Below, piece by piece: positions 17,612 through 27,992 of a stretch of DNA of 44,819 nt. A model generated the notes under the pieces. It made no database searches and was not told the origin of the DNA. It saw only the letters and a program-made list of their open reading frames with translations. Position 1 is the stretch's first letter. Each line of letters begins with the position of its first letter. Made by a program: the position numbers and the translations under genes. The stretch is from the NCBI GenBank assembly GCA_002361235.1, contig DESI01000065.1, positions 1-44,819 of the forward strand, written 5' to 3'. This DNA comes from Porphyromonadaceae bacterium UBA3318 (GTDB lineage Bacteria; Bacteroidota; Bacteroidia; Bacteroidales; Muribaculaceae).

Positions 17612-17694
17612 GTTACTGGATGTGTTGTTGATGGGGCGCCTGAGGCCCCGGTTATTATTCAAAAATGCAGTTCGTGCCATTACAGTTCGTGCCC

Positions 17695-18516
17695 TTAAGG
17701 CTTGCGGAGCGGCACGCTCTTGTAGAATTCGTTGAGTTCCTTGCCGTGTGCGGTCTCGCCGTCGATCTGAATCCAGGGCACCTTGGCGGCCTCGGCGAAT
17801 TCCACCAGCTCGGGATCCGGCTCGATGCCGCGGAACACCAGGCCGTCCGACCAGTTGATGGCCATCTTGTGCAGCAGCTTCTGGTTCAGTTCCATTTCGG
17901 CGAACGACTTGAGGTCGGTCTTGCGCACGCCCTCGGCCTTCAGCTTCTCGAAGAAGTCGGGGTCGAGCGGGGCTATCTCGGTCTCGGGGCCTACGGTGTA
18001 TATCACCTTGGTGTGGTGGAACGAGGGGCCGTCGCTGAACAGGCGCTTCAGATACATGGGCACCAGGGTGGACATCCATCCGGTCACATGCACCACATCG
18101 GGATCCCACTGCAGCTTCTTGGCCGTGGTCATGGTGCCGTGGGCGTAGAATATCATCCGCTCATCGTTGTCCGTGCGGTTTGAGCCGAAGGGGTCGGCGT
18201 CGCTGTCCTGTTTCTGGAAATAATCGTCGCTGTCGATGAAATAGACCTGGATTCGCGAGGGCTGCATCGAGGCCACCTTTACGATCAGGGGATGGTCGTT
18301 GTCGCGGATGGGTATGTTGACGCCGCTGAGACGGATCACCTCGTGCAGCTGGTTGCGGCGCTCGTTGATGGTGCCGAAATCGGGCATGAAAGTGCGGACC
18401 TCGTATTTGAGCTCCTGCATTTCCTGGGGTAATTCGCGGTCAAGGCGTGCGTTTTCACTGTGTTGGAGATAGGGTGCTATCTCCTGGGATACATATATGA
18501 TCCTGTTGTCTGCCAT
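17695..18516 (-). CDS. Glycogen/starch synthase, N-terminal-domain-only form
   Basis: A 273-residue protein corresponding to only the first half (GT5 N-terminal domain) of a glycogen synthase, which is normally near 480 residues. It begins IIYVSQEIAPYLQHSENARL, matching the synthase N-terminus (usually KxGGLgDv), but the ADP-glucose-binding lysine motif is altered to SENARLDRELPQ. The HVTGWMSTLVPMYL segment equals the family's HxHDWxTxLxPxyl. The C-terminal Rossmann domain is absent and the gene ends cleanly, so this is a family form known from Bacteroidetes rather than a truncation. Catalytic glycogen synthesis is doubtful; it may bind polysaccharide or regulate. It is divergent from panC with overlapping promoters. 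Confidence 0.85.
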   Translation of the reverse strand: MADNRIIYVSQEIAPYLQHSENARLDRELPQEMQELKYEVRTFMPDFGTINERRNQLHEVIRLSGVNIPIRDNDHPLIVKVASMQPSRIQVYFIDSDDYFQKQDSDADPFGSNRTDNDERMIFYAHGTMTTAKKLQWDPDVVHVTGWMSTLVPMYLKRLFSDGPSFHHTKVIYTVGPETEIAPLDPDFFEKLKAEGVRKTDLKSFAEMELNQKLLHKMAINWSDGLVFRGIEPDPELVEFAEAAKVPWIQIDGETAHGKELNEFYKSVPLRKP

Positions 18517-18609
18517 TCTTGTGTCTGCTATGTCTCTCGTATGGGCAAGGTAGGCGGCGCTTGCCCGCGGAGCCGTACCTTATCGCTCTAATATTATATA
18601 TAATGACTG

Positions 18610-18617
18610 CAAAGTTA
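18610..18617 (-). promoter_or_regulatory. -7 box of the glycogen synthase-like gene
   Basis: TAACTTTG on the minus strand, about 94 bases before the ATG at 18516. No clear TTTG at the expected -33 distance. It overlaps the panC promoter region on the other strand, so the two divergent units may influence each other. Confidence 0.5.
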
Positions 18618-18625
18618 ATAAAAAT

Positions 18626-18656
18626 TTTCGAGTTTGCCGAGAATTTAGTAATTTTG
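18626..18656 (+). promoter_or_regulatory. Likely promoter of panC
   Basis: TTTC at 18626-18629 (one mismatch to TTTG), 19-bp spacer, TAATTTTG at 18649-18656. The expected start is around 18663, about 15 nt before the ATG. Confidence 0.55.
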
Positions 18657-18678
18657 CGCACAAAAACCAAGCAAAGCG

Positions 18679-19542
18679 ATGCTGATAATCAAAGAGGCAG
18701 GGGAACTGGAGCAATATGTTGCCCGTGCCAAGAATAATGGCCGGAGCATAGGATTTGTGCCGACCATGGGAGCCTTGCACCGGGGACACCTGTCGCTGGT
18801 GGAGCGCTGTGTGAAAGAAAACGACGAAAGCGTGGTGAGCGTGTTCGTGAATCCCACGCAATTCAATAATGCGAATGACCTGGCCACCTATCCGCGCACG
18901 GAGGAGGAGGACGCCCGTCTGCTGGCCGAGGCCGGCGTGTCGGTGGTGTTCATGCCGAGCGTGGAGGCCGTTTATCCCGACGGCACGGAGCGTGACCACG
19001 AGTTTGACCTTGGCGCCGCCGCCGAGGTGATGGAGGGGAAGTACCGTCCCGGACACTTCCAGGGCGTGGCGCAGGTGGTGAGCCGCCTGTTCCGGCTGGT
19101 GCGTCCCGACCGCGCGTATTTCGGCGAGAAGGATTTCCAGCAGATAGCCGTGATACGCAACATGGTGAAGAGCGAGGGAATCGATGTCGAGATCGTGGCC
19201 TGTCCCATCAAGCGCGCGGACGACGGTCTGGCTCTGTCCAGCCGCAACGCCCTGCTGACGCCCGAGCAGCGCAAGATGGCGCCCGAAATCCACGCCGCGC
19301 TGATGGAGTCGAAGGCCTACATGCTGAACCATTCGCTGCAGGCCACGCACGACACCGTGGTGGACCGCCTCAACGCCGTGCCCGGTATGCGTGTGGAATA
19401 CTTCGAGATTGTGGACGCCGAGACCATGCAGCCCATCGACGACTGGGCCGAGGCCCGCTGGATAGTGGGTTGCATCACAGTCTATTGCGGCGCCGTGCGT
19501 CTCATCGACAATATCACATATAAGAACGAATCAGGCGTCTGA
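18679..19542 (+). CDS. panC: Pantothenate synthetase (pantoate-beta-alanine ligase)
   Basis: A 287-residue enzyme that joins pantoate and beta-alanine with ATP in vitamin B5 and coenzyme A synthesis. The nucleotidyltransferase HxGH motif is H34-R-G-H37 within FVPTMGALHRGHLSL; VFVNPTQFNNANDLATYPRT and YFGEKDFQQ are substrate-site motifs, and ALSSRN near residue 183 is the KMSKS-like loop. The length is normal. It is followed after 30 bp by panD, which makes its beta-alanine, so the two form a working pair. The genes for pantoate synthesis are not here. Confidence 0.97.
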   Translation: MLIIKEAGELEQYVARAKNNGRSIGFVPTMGALHRGHLSLVERCVKENDESVVSVFVNPTQFNNANDLATYPRTEEEDARLLAEAGVSVVFMPSVEAVYPDGTERDHEFDLGAAAEVMEGKYRPGHFQGVAQVVSRLFRLVRPDRAYFGEKDFQQIAVIRNMVKSEGIDVEIVACPIKRADDGLALSSRNALLTPEQRKMAPEIHAALMESKAYMLNHSLQATHDTVVDRLNAVPGMRVEYFEIVDAETMQPIDDWAEARWIVGCITVYCGAVRLIDNITYKNESGV

Positions 19543-19572
19543 ATCCAGAGTGCCGAACAGCTGAATGCAACC

Positions 19573-19923
19573 ATGCAGATAGAAATGCTGAAATCCAAGA
19601 TCCACCGCGTCACGGTGACGGAGGCGGATCTGAACTACATCGGGAGTATCACGGTTGACGCCGCGTTGCTGCGCGCCGCCAACATCCTGCCCGGCGAGCG
19701 TGTGTTCATCGTCAACAACAACAACGGCGAGCGCTTCGACACATACACCATCGCCGGCGAGGAGAACAGCGGCATAGTGTGCCTGAACGGCGCCGCCGCA
19801 CGTCGCGCGCAGCCCGGCGACATAGTCATCATCATGGCTTACGCCCGCATGACGCCCGAGGAGGCCGCCGACTGGAAGCCCACGGTGATTTTCCCGGATA
19901 CGGCCACCAACAGGCTGAAGTAA
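19573..19923 (+). CDS. panD: Aspartate 1-decarboxylase
   Basis: A 116-residue pyruvoyl-dependent decarboxylase that produces beta-alanine from aspartate. The self-cleavage site is G24-S25 within ADLNYIGSITVD; S25 would become the pyruvoyl group. Also present are GERFDTYTI and ENSGIVCLNGAAAR, which form the active site. The length is typical. A short gap of low-complexity AGTGA-type sequence separates it from ffh. Confidence 0.97.
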   Translation: MQIEMLKSKIHRVTVTEADLNYIGSITVDAALLRAANILPGERVFIVNNNNGERFDTYTIAGEENSGIVCLNGAAARRAQPGDIVIIMAYARMTPEEAADWKPTVIFPDTATNRLK

Positions 19924-19993
19924 GTCATAAGTCAGAGTGACAAGTGACGAGGTGAGAGGGGAATAGAATAAGGTTAAAGTAGAAACAACTTCA

Positions 19994-21336
19994 ATGTTCA
20001 ATACACTGTCCGAGCGTCTTGAACGCTCATTCAAGATACTTAAGGGAGAAGGAAGAATCACGGAGATCAACATCGCCGAGACGCTGAAGGATGTGCGTCG
20101 TGCGCTGTTGGACGCCGACGTCAACTATAAGGTGGCCAAGACCTTCACCGACACCGTGAAGCAGAAGGCCCTGGGCCAGAACGTGATAAACGCGCTGAAG
20201 CCCAAGGAGCTGATGGTGAAGATAGTTCACGACGAGCTTGCGGCCCTGATGGGTGGCGACGCCGCGCCGCTGAACATCGAGGGCAAGCCGGCCGTGATAC
20301 TGATGGCCGGTCTGCAGGGTGCGGGTAAGACCACGTTCGCCGGCAAATTAGCGAAGAAACTGAAAAGCACGCGCGCCAAGCATCCGCTGCTGGTGGGTGC
20401 CGACGTCTACCGTCCCGCCGCCCGCGAGCAGCTGCGTGTATTAGCCGAGTCCATCGGCGTGCCTGTGTTCACCGACGAGGAGAGCAAGGATCCCGTAAAG
20501 ATAGCTAAGGATGCCATCGAATTCGCCCGCAAGAACCAGTACGACCTGGTGATTGTCGATACGGCCGGCCGTCTGGCCGTGGACGAGGAGATGATGGACG
20601 AGATCTCCAACCTGAAGAACGCGCTGCAGCCGCAGGAGACACTGTTCGTGGTGGACTCCATGACGGGTCAGGACGCCGTGAACACGGCCAAGGCCTTCAA
20701 CGACCGCATCGACTTCGACGGCGTGGTGCTCACCAAGCTGGACGGCGATACCCGTGGCGGTGCCGCCCTCTCCATCCGCGCCGTGGTGGCAAAGCCCATC
20801 AAGTATGTGGGTACGGGCGAGAAACTGGAGGACATCCAGGAGTTCAACCCCGAGGGTATGGCGTCGCGAATCCTTGGCATGGGCGACATCGTGGAGCTGG
20901 CCAAGCGCGCGCAGGAGGTGTACGACCAGAAGGAGGCCGAGCGCCTGCAGGAGAAGCTGCGTAAGAACAAGTTCGACTTCAACGACTTCATACGCCAGAT
21001 CCATCAGATCAAGAAGATGGGTAACATCAAGGACCTGGCGGCCATGATTCCCGGTGTGGGCAAGGCCATCAAGGACATAGACATAGACGACAACGCATTC
21101 AAGGGCATCGAGGCCATCATCGGTTCGATGACGCCATACGAGCGCGAGAATCCCGAGGTGATCAAAGGCACGCGCCGCCAGCGCATAGCCCGTGGCTCGG
21201 GCACGTCGCTCCAGGAGGTGAACCGTCTGCTCAAGCAGTTCGAGGAGATGCGCAAGATGATGCATTTGGCATCGAATATTAAGAATCCCGCCCAGATGAT
21301 GAAACGCATGAAGGCGGCACAAGGAGGAATGAGAAG

Positions 21337-21340
<4 letters not shown>
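19994..21340 (+). CDS. ffh: Signal recognition particle protein Ffh
   Basis: A 448-residue SRP GTPase that binds signal sequences with the 4.5S RNA and docks on FtsY at the membrane. Order: N domain (about 1-90), G domain with P-loop GLQGAGKTTFAGKLA (near 107), ADVYRPAAREQL, DTAGR, TKLDGDTRGGAALS, and a C-terminal methionine-rich M domain (about 300-440; KKMGNIKDLAAMIPG, RQRIARGSG, MRKMMHLASN, QMMKRMK). Its stop codon overlaps the start of the next gene (ATGA), so translation of the ABC-F protein is likely coupled to it. Confidence 0.98.
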
Positions 21341-22950
<1,610 letters not shown>

Positions 22951-22954
22951 TGAC

Positions 22955-23245
22955 ATGAAGCATACGGTTATGTTCCGGCTGAAAGGTACGGACGCGGAGC
23001 GGAAGGAGCTGGCGGCCAAGTTCGCCGAGGCGCTGATGAAGCTTCCGGAGATTATTCCGGAGTTAAAATCGATGGAAACGGGGCTGAACGTCAACCCTGC
23101 GGAGACTTTTGACGTTATTCTTACAGCCGAGGCAGACTCGCCGGAGGATATCGCCGCTTACAGCGCCCATCCCGCCCACGTGGCGTGCGTGGACATAATA
23201 CGCGGTCACATCGATTGCCGTGCATGCGTGGACTACCCGGGCTGA
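22955..23245 (+). CDS. Dabb family (stress-responsive alpha/beta-barrel) protein
   Basis: A 96-residue protein of the dimeric alpha/beta-barrel (Dabb) type. It begins MKHTVMFRLKG, as many members do (HxVxFkfK), and carries the conserved DVILTAEADSPEDIAAYSAHPAHVAC region shortened around YSAHPAH. Catalytic function unknown; Dabb proteins may be small enzymes or stress factors. The start is 4 bp after the ABC-F stop, so they share a transcript. Confidence 0.88.
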   Translation: MKHTVMFRLKGTDAERKELAAKFAEALMKLPEIIPELKSMETGLNVNPAETFDVILTAEADSPEDIAAYSAHPAHVACVDIIRGHIDCRACVDYPG

Positions 23246-23299
23246 CCGGTCCGGTGCTATGGACCGGATTGATAGGCTCCATTGTATGAATTGATTGCT

Positions 23300-24541
23300 A
23301 TGAAGAAATTACAATTACTGGGGCTCTTGCTGAGCCCCGTTTTGTTTGTCGCCTGCGACAAGGACGACAACAATAAGGACGTGGATCTCGACCAGATTCA
23401 GTCCCGTACGTACACCGGCCTCAATGTGCTGGACCTGGAATATAACGACTCCGGACTGGCCGGCAAATCGGTGGACGTGGCTCCGGCTTCGGGCCGTGAC
23501 GTCAGCATGTCGTTCTATTCCAAGGTGAATCTCGGCACGCTCAACGCCGCGTTCAAGGACCTGCCGGAACTTGACGGTCCCGGCGTACTGCCCGGCACTC
23601 CGAAACTCGACATCACGGTGCCCGTGACCCACGACGGCAACGACTGGGATTTCGACTACACGGGCGAGACCGACTTCGTGACCTACCGCCTGGAGGGAGA
23701 CTTCGACAACAACAAGTTCGAGGGCGAGTTTGAGGATGTGCGTCTTAAGAACCAGACATTTGCCGGAGGGGCGTGGAAACCTGTGGCCGCTCCTACGAAT
23801 CCGCTGGCCGACAGTCAGCCCTTCCATATAGTGTGGGAGACGAAGCTGCCCATCCAGTTGCCGGGTACTCAGTATGGCATTCAGGATGTGCTGCGGATTC
23901 TTGTAAACACTCCGTTCATACCTGTATATAACGGCACGGCCGAGATGTCGCTGACACAGGTCATAGCCAACGGTCTGCGCACCGTGGGGATGGCGGCGGA
24001 CGGCTGTATGCCCGTCACGTATCTGCAGACGGCCAACGGGGCCTCGCGGTTCATCACCGCGCCCCGATGCACGTTCACGTACGTGCCTCTGAGCGACAAT
24101 GCCGTCAGGCTGTATGCCAATCCCACCGATATACTGAGCCTCGTGCTTCTGAACAACACCAACCGCGACCCGAATATCCCCGACAACCCGTTCGGCAAGG
24201 CGAGCCGTGCCGAAGAAGGCATCCTGCTTCAGTTGCTGGAAGGTATCGTGAAGAATATGTCGCCGATGCTGGCCGAGGGATTGCCGATGGCGTGCGTCCG
24301 TCAGGGCGACGGAATGCAGCTGTATCTCGGCAGCGAGGTGCTGGTGCCGCTGTTGAAGCAGGTGATCGTACCGGTGCTGTCCAATCCCGCCATGCGCGGA
24401 ATCATAGCCGACTTAGTACAGCACAACACCTCCCTGGCCCAGTATGCCACAGCCATCATGGCCCTCTACGACGCGCTGCCCGCCTTGCTCGACCAGACCA
24501 CGAAGATAGAACTGGGCCTCAATTTCACCAAGGCCCAGTAA
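23300..24541 (+). CDS. Bacteroidales lipoprotein (DUF4925-like)
   Basis: A 413-residue secreted protein. The start at 23300 (MKKLQLLGLLLSPVLFVAC) gives a clean lipoprotein signal with the cysteine at residue 19 followed by DKDDNNKD, an Asp-rich tether that in Bacteroidetes favours surface export. The body has an N-terminal repeat-like beta region (YTGLNVLDLEYNDSGLAG) and a C-terminal helical region. It resembles DUF4925-type proteins, but this is from memory of the pattern and is uncertain. Function unknown. It is convergent with the Uup-like gene, 28 bp away. Confidence 0.75.
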   Translation: MKKLQLLGLLLSPVLFVACDKDDNNKDVDLDQIQSRTYTGLNVLDLEYNDSGLAGKSVDVAPASGRDVSMSFYSKVNLGTLNAAFKDLPELDGPGVLPGTPKLDITVPVTHDGNDWDFDYTGETDFVTYRLEGDFDNNKFEGEFEDVRLKNQTFAGGAWKPVAAPTNPLADSQPFHIVWETKLPIQLPGTQYGIQDVLRILVNTPFIPVYNGTAEMSLTQVIANGLRTVGMAADGCMPVTYLQTANGASRFITAPRCTFTYVPLSDNAVRLYANPTDILSLVLLNNTNRDPNIPDNPFGKASRAEEGILLQLLEGIVKNMSPMLAEGLPMACVRQGDGMQLYLGSEVLVPLLKQVIVPVLSNPAMRGIIADLVQHNTSLAQYATAIMALYDALPALLDQTTKIELGLNFTKAQ

Positions 24542-24569
24542 AGTATTCTATTAAAAGAGATTGAAAAGA

Positions 24570-26378
24570 TTAGTCCTCGAGTTCCATCAGCTCGAGGAGG
24601 CGGAATTCGGAGCTGTCCGTTTCGTCGATGATCTGCTGGATGCGGACACCGGCTGCGGACAGCTCTTCGTGTGTCAGCGTGCCGGAGTTCATGGACGCCT
24701 CTAATTCGGCGCGTTCGGCGCCCAGCTGCTCCAGGCGTGTCTGCAGTTGCTCGTATTCGCGCCGTTCCTTGAACGACATCTTGCGTTTCTGCTCGGTGCG
24801 GGGGCGGTTCTGCTTCTGTGCCTTCTTTGCGGGGTCGGCGGCTGCGGCTTCGCTGCGCTTGGCGGCGCGTTCCTGCGCCACGCAATGGCGGTAGGTGGAA
24901 TAGTCGCCGGGAAAGTCCTTGATCTCGCCGTCGCCCTTGAACACGAACAGATGCTGGGCCACACGGTCCAGGAAGTATCGGTCGTGGCTCACCACGATGA
25001 CGCATCCCTTGAAGTTCGCAAGGTAATCCTCCAGCACGGCCAGCGTCATGATGTCCAGGTCGTTGGTCGGCTCGTCCAGCACCAGGAAGTTGGGCTCCTG
25101 CATCAGCACGGTGGCTAAGTACAGACGGCGCCGCTCGCCGCCGCTGAGCTTGTGGATGAATTTCTGCTGGTCCTTGGGCGTGAACAGGAAGCGGGTCAGA
25201 AACTGCTGGGCCGTCAGCGTGGTCTTGTCGTCGATGCGCACACGGTCGGTGATGGTGCGCACGGCGTCTATCACCTTGGCGTTCTCGTCAAAGCCGGTGA
25301 TTCCTTCCTGGCTATAATAGCCCCATTTCACGGTCTGGCCCGTGTCGATGCTGCCCGAATCGGGCTGCAGTCGGTTCAGAAGTATCTTGATGAACGTGGA
25401 CTTGCCCACGCCGTTGGGTCCCACCACGCCCACCTTCTCATAGCGGGCGAAGGTATAGCTCCAGTCTTTAAGTATAACCTTGTCGCCGAACGCCTTGCAT
25501 ACGTTCTTGGCCTCGAATATCTTGGAGCCGATGTATCCGGCCTTCACGTCCAGGCGCACGTCCTTCTCCGGGCCGGCGGAATGGCTGCGGGCCTCCAGGT
25601 CGTAGAAGTTGTCGATGCGGTATTTGGCTTTCGAGCCACGGGCCTGCGGCTGGCGGCGCATCCAGTCCAGCTCGCCGCGCAGCAGGTTGCGCACACGCCC
25701 CAATTCCGCCTCGCGGTTCTCCATCCGCTCGGTGCGCTTCTGTATGTAGTAGTCGTAGTTGCCGTCGTAGCTGTACAGGGTCTCGTCCTCGATCTCGATG
25801 ATGTGGTTGCATACGCGGTCCAGGGTCCAACGGTCGTGCGTCACCATCAGCAGCGTCACCTTGCGGCGCTGCAGGTAATCCTCCAGCCATTCCACAATCT
25901 CGATGTCAAGGTGGTTGGTGGGCTCGTCCAGGATAATCATGTCCGGCTCGGTCAGCAGCACCTTGGCCAGCGCCACACGCTTGGCCTGGCCGCCGGAGAG
26001 CTTGCAGACGGGTAGCGTCATGTCGTCGATGCCGAACTGACCCAGCATTTGGCGTGCCATGTCGCGGCCGTTCCATTCGCCGGGCGTGAGTCCGGCGGGG
26101 CAGTCGGGCGTGGCGTAGTCCACGGCGTTCAGTTCCGAGTCGAGGGGAGGCTGCTGCTCCAGATAGCCCACGCGGATGCCGTTGCGCCATATCACCGAGC
26201 CGGAGTCGGGCGATTCGCGCCCTGTCAGTATGTCCAGGAAGGTGGATTTGCCCGTGCCGTTACGTGCCACAAGCCCCACTTTCTCGCCCTGGTCTATGCC
26301 GAAGCTGATGTCGCCGAACAGCACCCTGTCGCCGTAACTCTTGGTCAGCCCCTCTACCTGCAGATAACATACGCCCAT
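24570..26378 (-). CDS. ABC-F family ATPase, Uup-like
   Basis: A 602-residue soluble protein with two complete ABC domains. Domain 1: Walker A ARNGTGKSTF, signature LSGGQAKR, Walker B MIILDEPTNHLD. Domain 2: GPNGVGKSTF, LSGGERRR, LVLDEPTNDLD. All catalytic residues are present, in contrast to the other ABC-F gene of this window. After the second domain comes a basic linker (about 510-545, KKAQKQNRPRTEQKRKMSF) and a C-terminal coiled coil (KERREYEQLQTRLEQLGAER), which is the Uup hallmark and binds DNA or ribosomes in E. coli Uup. It probably acts on ribosomes or in suppression of precise transposon excision, as known for Uup. Confidence 0.92.
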   Translation of the reverse strand: MGVCYLQVEGLTKSYGDRVLFGDISFGIDQGEKVGLVARNGTGKSTFLDILTGRESPDSGSVIWRNGIRVGYLEQQPPLDSELNAVDYATPDCPAGLTPGEWNGRDMARQMLGQFGIDDMTLPVCKLSGGQAKRVALAKVLLTEPDMIILDEPTNHLDIEIVEWLEDYLQRRKVTLLMVTHDRWTLDRVCNHIIEIEDETLYSYDGNYDYYIQKRTERMENREAELGRVRNLLRGELDWMRRQPQARGSKAKYRIDNFYDLEARSHSAGPEKDVRLDVKAGYIGSKIFEAKNVCKAFGDKVILKDWSYTFARYEKVGVVGPNGVGKSTFIKILLNRLQPDSGSIDTGQTVKWGYYSQEGITGFDENAKVIDAVRTITDRVRIDDKTTLTAQQFLTRFLFTPKDQQKFIHKLSGGERRRLYLATVLMQEPNFLVLDEPTNDLDIMTLAVLEDYLANFKGCVIVVSHDRYFLDRVAQHLFVFKGDGEIKDFPGDYSTYRHCVAQERAAKRSEAAAADPAKKAQKQNRPRTEQKRKMSFKERREYEQLQTRLEQLGAERAELEASMNSGTLTHEELSAAGVRIQQIIDETDSSEFRLLELMELED

Positions 26379-26438
26379 CTTCTTTCCTTTGTCTTAGTCC
26401 ATTTATATAAACACGAATTTCCTCCGAAAATTATCTAA

Positions 26439-27431
26439 TCACAGCCGGTGGAGGGAATAGGCTGCTACGGTTTCGGCCAGGGCGTTCATCTTCATGCAAG
26501 TGGCGCGGTCCAGCGGCGAGTCGGCAGTGCGGTGCTCGGCAGGGGCTATGATCAGCAGGCGCCCTTCCGAGCAGAGGGTATGGAGCATCCCCTTCGGGGT
26601 ATAGTTGGTGCCGAAGCCGTTGTCGGTTATGAGGATGATGCGGCCGCCTACGTCGCAGGCCCAGTTCTCTACTTTCTTTTCGGCCGGAGAAATGAACGGC
26701 GAGACGAGGACGCCGCCGTTCTGGACGGTGCGCATCCAGATGCGCTTGCGGCGGATCAGTTCGTCGGGGCTGTATTTGCGGCTGACCTTCACGGCTTCGA
26801 TGTCGGGGTCCTCAAGGAGATGGATGTTGCCGTAGGCTTCGTAGCGGGTGCCGTCGGGTCCGGCTAAGAGGGTGCGGTGGAAGAAGTCGGGATGACTGAT
26901 GCGTTCCAGACGGCGTCGCGGGTTGTCGCTGACATAGGCGAGCATCCGCTGCAGCTGCCCCTCCTTCAGCAGAATGCGGTCGTGGTAGCCTTCCTCGAAG
27001 ACAGACTGTAGGGCTGCGTTCCGCCCAGCTTGTTTTGTAGTGCCGTGGTAACGGCGGGTGCATTCGCCTTTGAGTTCAAGGATGATGTCGCCGAGGTGGG
27101 TATCGGTGGCTTCGGTGACGAAGAGGACGAAATGGACGTGCTCGGGCATGATGACGCGCCGTAGGATCCGGATGAATGGGAAGGCGGCTTTCAGCTCCGA
27201 GATGCATGAGGCTATTATTTCGCCTGTGGGTGTAAGGATGGTGCGAGGCTTCCAGTCGTGGCTGCCCGGTATGCCGGCGAGTGATGAGAACGGGAGGATA
27301 CCGGGCGCCCGGTTGATGGTTATCATGTAGATGCAGCGGGAGCGGTAGTCGTGCCAAGGGGCGCGGCGGCAGCCGTTGGGGACCAGAGGCCGGTAGTAGG
27401 CGGGCGGCTCTTGCTTGGGCGGGAGGGGCAT
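26439..27431 (-). CDS. RAYT-like Y1 (HUH) transposase with C-terminal extension
   Basis: A 330-residue protein. Residues about 22-180 form a Y1_Tnp/REP-associated tyrosine transposase domain: APWHDYRSRCIYMITI at the N-terminus, the HUH pair H98-V-H100 in RVIMPEHVHFVLFV, and the catalytic tyrosine Y166 in MLAYVSDNPRRR. Residues about 215-330 are an added domain: NGGVLVSPFISPAEKKVENW, then GGRIILITDNGFGTNYTP and CSEGRLLIIAPAEH; the glycine and hydrophobic pattern suggests a DprA/SLOG-like Rossmann fold (inference). RAYTs cut and join short palindromic REP sequences. Palindromic repeats lie directly upstream at 27498-27724. Probably a domesticated single-copy gene rather than an insertion sequence, as there are no IS ends. 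Confidence 0.82.
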   Translation of the reverse strand: MPLPPKQEPPAYYRPLVPNGCRRAPWHDYRSRCIYMITINRAPGILPFSSLAGIPGSHDWKPRTILTPTGEIIASCISELKAAFPFIRILRRVIMPEHVHFVLFVTEATDTHLGDIILELKGECTRRYHGTTKQAGRNAALQSVFEEGYHDRILLKEGQLQRMLAYVSDNPRRRLERISHPDFFHRTLLAGPDGTRYEAYGNIHLLEDPDIEAVKVSRKYSPDELIRRKRIWMRTVQNGGVLVSPFISPAEKKVENWACDVGGRIILITDNGFGTNYTPKGMLHTLCSEGRLLIIAPAEHRTADSPLDRATCMKMNALAETVAAYSLHRL

Positions 27432-27497
27432 GGGCAGGCGGGTTTAGGCTGAGGGGAGAGAGGGGCCGGGGCCGGCTTGTGCGTGCGGGGGCCGGCA

Positions 27498-27585
27498 GGC
27501 AAAAGCTTTGCCTTTGAACAGAACGGCTCCGCGCTCAGGCCGGCAAAGGCTTTGCCTTTGAACAGAACGGCTCCGCGCTTAGGCC
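27498..27585. repeat. 44-bp tandem repeat, 2 copies, each with a hairpin
   Basis: Two adjoining copies (27498-27541 and 27542-27585) differ at only two positions. Each starts with a hairpin, GGCAAA-(A/G)GC-TTTGCC, and carries CAGAACGGCTCCGCGCT. The core CGGCTCCGCG reappears in inverted form (CGCGGAGCCG) at about 27656-27665. This is the type of element a RAYT would act on; the RAYT gene ends its 5' side at 27431. Confidence 0.85.
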
Positions 27586-27668
27586 GGCTACCACGCTCCG
27601 GCCATCGGCCCGCACCTTAGGGCTGCACATACTTGGGCAGGAGCCTCGCCGAGTCGCGGAGCCGTTTC

Positions 27669-27724
27669 GTTCCGGCGCGAAGCGCTGCGCTGGCTTATGC
27701 CTACTGTTCCGGCGCGAAGCGCTG
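27669..27724. repeat. 19-bp direct repeat pair
   Basis: GTTCCGGCGCGAAGCGCTG occurs identically at 27669-27687 and 27706-27724, 37 bp apart. Each holds a small stem GCGC-GAA-GCGC. Likely part of the same REP-like family as the 44-bp repeats. Confidence 0.85.
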
Positions 27725-27992
27725 GTGCTGACCGGCTATCATCAGGTGCTCTCTTATTCAGCTGGTTGTTATTGTGACGAAGTTACAAAAAGCCCGGCAT
27801 TAAAGCAAAAAAACGGAGACTTTTCCTCTTTTTCTTCCCCTTTTCCCTCTTCTCCTTCCTTTTCGCTCGATCTCCTTTGTCGTGTCGCGGAGCGCGGGCA
27901 TCAGCAGGCGGCCATGCGTGGCCGAGCCGGTCAGTCGGGGAGGGAGGAGGCGAGTGTGTGCAGGAAGGCGTCGAGGGTCTGAATCGGATACT

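Larger units (their letters stand above)
27432..27992. other. Accessory intergenic region with REP-like repeats
   Basis: About 560 bp without a supported gene. It contains a tandem 44-bp repeat (27498-27585), an inverted partial copy of its CGGCTCCGCG core near 27655-27668, and two copies of a 19-mer (27669-27687 and 27706-27724). The remainder (27770-27880) is T-rich and CT-rich. Some 60-85-residue open frames exist but look random. Confidence 0.7.

Noticed and set aside
16184..18109. Long version of the DUF4270 frame (641 codons)
   Set aside because: Its first 140 or so codons run through the glycogen synthase gene in another frame; a normal lipoprotein signal starts at 17611.
27725..27982. 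85-codon plus-strand frame beyond the REP-like repeats
   Set aside because: Homopolymer-rich sequence (serine/phenylalanine run from T-rich DNA), no start context and no protein pattern.
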